Shown one piece after another: positions 32,889 through 34,127 of a stretch of 34,127 nucleotides of DNA. The stretch is from contig CALGCW010000283.1 of the NCBI GenBank assembly GCA_937884385.1, positions 1-34,127 on the forward strand. The letters run 5' to 3'. The DNA comes from an uncultured Clostridia bacterium (GTDB lineage: Bacteria; Bacillota; Clostridia; Oscillospirales; CAG-272). The number at the start of each line of letters is the position of its first letter. The first letter of the stretch is position 1. The notes under the pieces were generated by a model. It was not told where the DNA came from and made no database searches. It worked only from the letters and a program-made list of their open reading frames with translations. Made by a program: the position numbers and the translations under genes.

Positions 32889-33485
32889 ATGAATACTGAA
32901 GAAAAGTACGATCTTATCGAAGCTGAGGAAGAAAGCGTTTTTGATAAGGTAAAAGAATTCTTTGCAAGGATCGGCAGAAGAAATCTCATCATTATTGGCG
33001 CGGTGCTTCTTGTCGGCGTAGCTATCTGTTTGAACTGGGTATTATTTGCTGACTCAAATGACGGCGGATATGATTACAATCAGAATGCAGGTCAAGCGGG
33101 CAATGAAGTTCCCAATGAAGATGACAGCAGCGAAGCTCTTGCTTATTTCGCATCGACTCAGGTAAGCCGCGACAGAGCAAGGGATGAAGCACTTGCGGTT
33201 TTGCAGACTGTGGTTGACTCAGCAGATGCAGACAGTGCTGAAAAAGCACAGGCTCTTGAGGATATTGCTACTATTGCCGCCAATATCGAGGCTGAAGCAA
33301 ATATTGAGGCTATGGTAATGGCTAAGGGCTTTGAGCAATGCGTCGCAATAGTTAATGACGGTATGTGCACAGTGGTTGTAATGACGGAGGGTCTTCTTGC
33401 AAATCAGATCTCACAGATCAATGAGATCGTCTACGAACAGACCGGTATTAAGCCTGTCAACGTAAAATACATAGAGAAAAACTGA
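32889..33485 (+). CDS. spoIIIAH: Stage III sporulation protein AH
   Basis: A 198-residue protein: acidic cytoplasmic N-terminus (1-32), one membrane helix (about 33-53), a Asn/Gly/acidic linker and a C-terminal domain (about 80-198) of the YscJ/FliF type that binds SpoIIQ of the forespore across the intermembrane space. GGAGG lies 7 bases before the ATG. It is separated from spoIIIAG by 73 bases, far more than the other gaps in the operon. Confidence 0.94.
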   Translation: MNTEEKYDLIEAEEESVFDKVKEFFARIGRRNLIIIGAVLLVGVAICLNWVLFADSNDGGYDYNQNAGQAGNEVPNEDDSSEALAYFASTQVSRDRARDEALAVLQTVVDSADADSAEKAQALEDIATIAANIEAEANIEAMVMAKGFEQCVAIVNDGMCTVVVMTEGLLANQISQINEIVYEQTGIKPVNVKYIEKN

Positions 33486-33487
33486 CT

Positions 33488-33515
33488 TAAAGCACCGACA
33501 AATGTCGGTGCTTTA
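33488..33515 (+). terminator. Hairpin terminator after spoIIIAH
   Basis: Perfect 12-bp stem (33488-33499 with 33504-33515), AAAT loop; the T tract (CTTTA) is short, so read-through into ylmC is possible. Confidence 0.75.
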
Positions 33516-33531
33516 ACATTATGAGGTGGAT

Positions 33532-33816
33532 ATGAACATAATTTCGACAGAAGAATTACGAAAAAAAGAAATAATCAATCTTCGCGACGGGGCACGACTT
33601 GGCTATTGCTGTGATTTCGAATTTGATAAATGCACTTCGCAGATCACCTCGCTCATCATTATTAAAGAAAGCGGATTTTTAGGTCTTGGGGAAGGAGAAC
33701 GCTTGCTTATCCCTTGGTGTAAGATCGAATGCATAGGAGAGGACACCATACTTGTAAATTTAGATCCGCACGAGGTATCCTGCTTCTGTAAAAGAAAAAA
33801 GAAGCTATTTGATTAA
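33532..33816 (+). CDS. YlmC/YmxH family sporulation protein (PRC-barrel)
   Basis: A 94-residue PRC-barrel-like protein of the YlmC/YmxH family, found in endospore formers; function not established. Features: STEELRKKEIINLRDGARLG at the N-terminus, LIIIKESGFLG and RLLIPWCKIECIGEDTILV. The frame opens at a GTG (33526), but GAGG lies at the right distance from the ATG at 33532. It follows the spoIIIA operon within 46 bases and may share its mother-cell expression through read-through. Confidence 0.88.
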   Translation: MNIISTEELRKKEIINLRDGARLGYCCDFEFDKCTSQITSLIIIKESGFLGLGEGERLLIPWCKIECIGEDTILVNLDPHEVSCFCKRKKKLFD

Positions 33817-33854
33817 TACAAATGTTAACAATTTGTAAATAATTTTGTTAGATA

Positions 33855-33883
33855 TTGTAATTATAAAATATATATGTTATAAT
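33855..33883 (+). promoter_or_regulatory. SigA promoter of rpsB
   Basis: TTGTAA (33855-33860), 17-bp spacer, TATAAT (33878-33883). The start would be near 33890, leaving a leader of about 130 bases. Bases 33817-33854 are A/T-rich with nothing recognisable. Confidence 0.8.
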
Positions 33884-33889
33884 CGTTTG

Positions 33890-34021
33890 TAATTGTGCGG
33901 AAATCACCGTGCAAAATTTAAAATACACACACAGAAGCACGAAACAATGCCGGTGTCGCATATCAGCGATTGCGATTGTTGGCTTATCTGTGGTGGAAAA
34001 AACCGAAGGAGGACATTAAAA
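33890..34021 (+). ncRNA. Possible structured rpsB mRNA leader
   Basis: About 130 untranslated bases before rpsB, much less A/T-rich than the surrounding intergenic DNA. A long hairpin can form between 33949-33959 and 33972-33983 (three G-C pairs, several G-T pairs, a mismatch with bulge, then three G-C pairs). AAGGAGGA precedes the ATG. A long leader on a ribosomal protein gene suggests autoregulation by S2, but I do not recognise a named family. Confidence 0.45.
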
Positions 34022-34127
34022 ATGTCAATTATTTCAATTAAGCAGCTTCTCGAAGCTGGCGTCCATTTCGGACATCACACAAGAAGATGGAACCCCAAGA
34101 TGAGCGAGTACATCTTCACAGAAAGAA
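34022..34127 (+). CDS. rpsB: 30S ribosomal protein S2, 3' end outside window
   Basis: The first 35 codons encode the S2 N-terminus: ISIKQLLEAGVHFGHHTRRW followed by NPKM, which is highly conserved. AAGGAGG precedes the ATG. Component of the 30S subunit; the gene runs off the right edge. Confidence 0.97.
   Translation, partial: MSIISIKQLLEAGVHFGHHTRRWNPKMSEYIFTER

Noticed and set aside
1..34127. Mobile elements, CRISPR, tRNA, rRNA, phage genes
   Set aside because: No transposase, integrase, spaced direct repeats, cloverleaf or rRNA-like stretch was seen; gene content is conserved core.

Overview
The window looks like chromosomal core DNA of a spore-forming, low-to-moderate-GC Gram-positive bacterium of the class Clostridia (an Oscillospirales/Ruminococcaceae-like gut Firmicute is my guess, by inference only). 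The reasons are a complete spoIIIAA-AH sporulation operon, a YlmC/YmxH spore protein, a DUF1540 protein, the clostridial tig-clpP-clpX order, near-consensus SigA promoters with 17-bp spacers, and strong AGGAGG-type ribosome binding sites. I see no phage, insertion sequence, CRISPR array, tRNA or rRNA.

Layout, left to right. (1) 1-560: the 3' end of a cysteine-rich protein of unknown function and a shared terminator. (2) 557-3960, minus: trigger factor, ClpP and ClpX, driven by a perfect-consensus promoter. (3) 3983-5046: a metallophosphoesterase (minus) and, divergently, a small DUF1540 protein. (4) 5045-10035, minus: a tightly packed run lepB, ylqF, rnhB, yraN, M19 dipeptidase, thrC. (5) 10084-11769, plus: an NfeD protein and an SPFH membrane scaffold. 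(6) 11779-17425, plus: rsmE, a CdaR/PucR-type regulator, an S41 lipoprotein protease, greA and lysS. (7) 17428-20301, minus: two translationally coupled half-size MMPL/RND transporters. (8) 20369-22703, plus: dxs and a DtxR-family regulator. (9) 22694-24407, minus: an Lrp/AsnC regulator coupled to an aminotransferase. (10) 24426-25632, plus: a lone, diverged uronate-isomerase-like protein that seems to have lost metal ligands. (11) 25633-28652, minus: TspO, then glycerol kinase with a monoacylglycerol-lipase-like hydrolase. (12) 28675-33515, plus: spoIIIAA to spoIIIAH behind a SigE-type promoter. (13) 33532-34127: ylmC/ymxH, a long rpsB leader and the start of rpsB.

Functional links: ClpXP and trigger factor form a folding and proteolysis unit. 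The lipase could release glycerol that GlpK phosphorylates. SpoIIIAA-AH forms the mother-cell channel that feeds the forespore. The DtxR-like regulator next to dxs has the iron-type metal site, which is suggestive because the last steps of the MEP pathway use iron-sulfur enzymes.

The items most worth a second look are the degenerate UxaC-like protein (24477-25592), a His/Cys-rich insertion in the SPFH protein, the split MMPL pair with repeated helical units in its outer domain, the SigE promoter and corrected start of spoIIIAA, a hairpin between spoIIIAG and spoIIIAH, and the structured rpsB leader.
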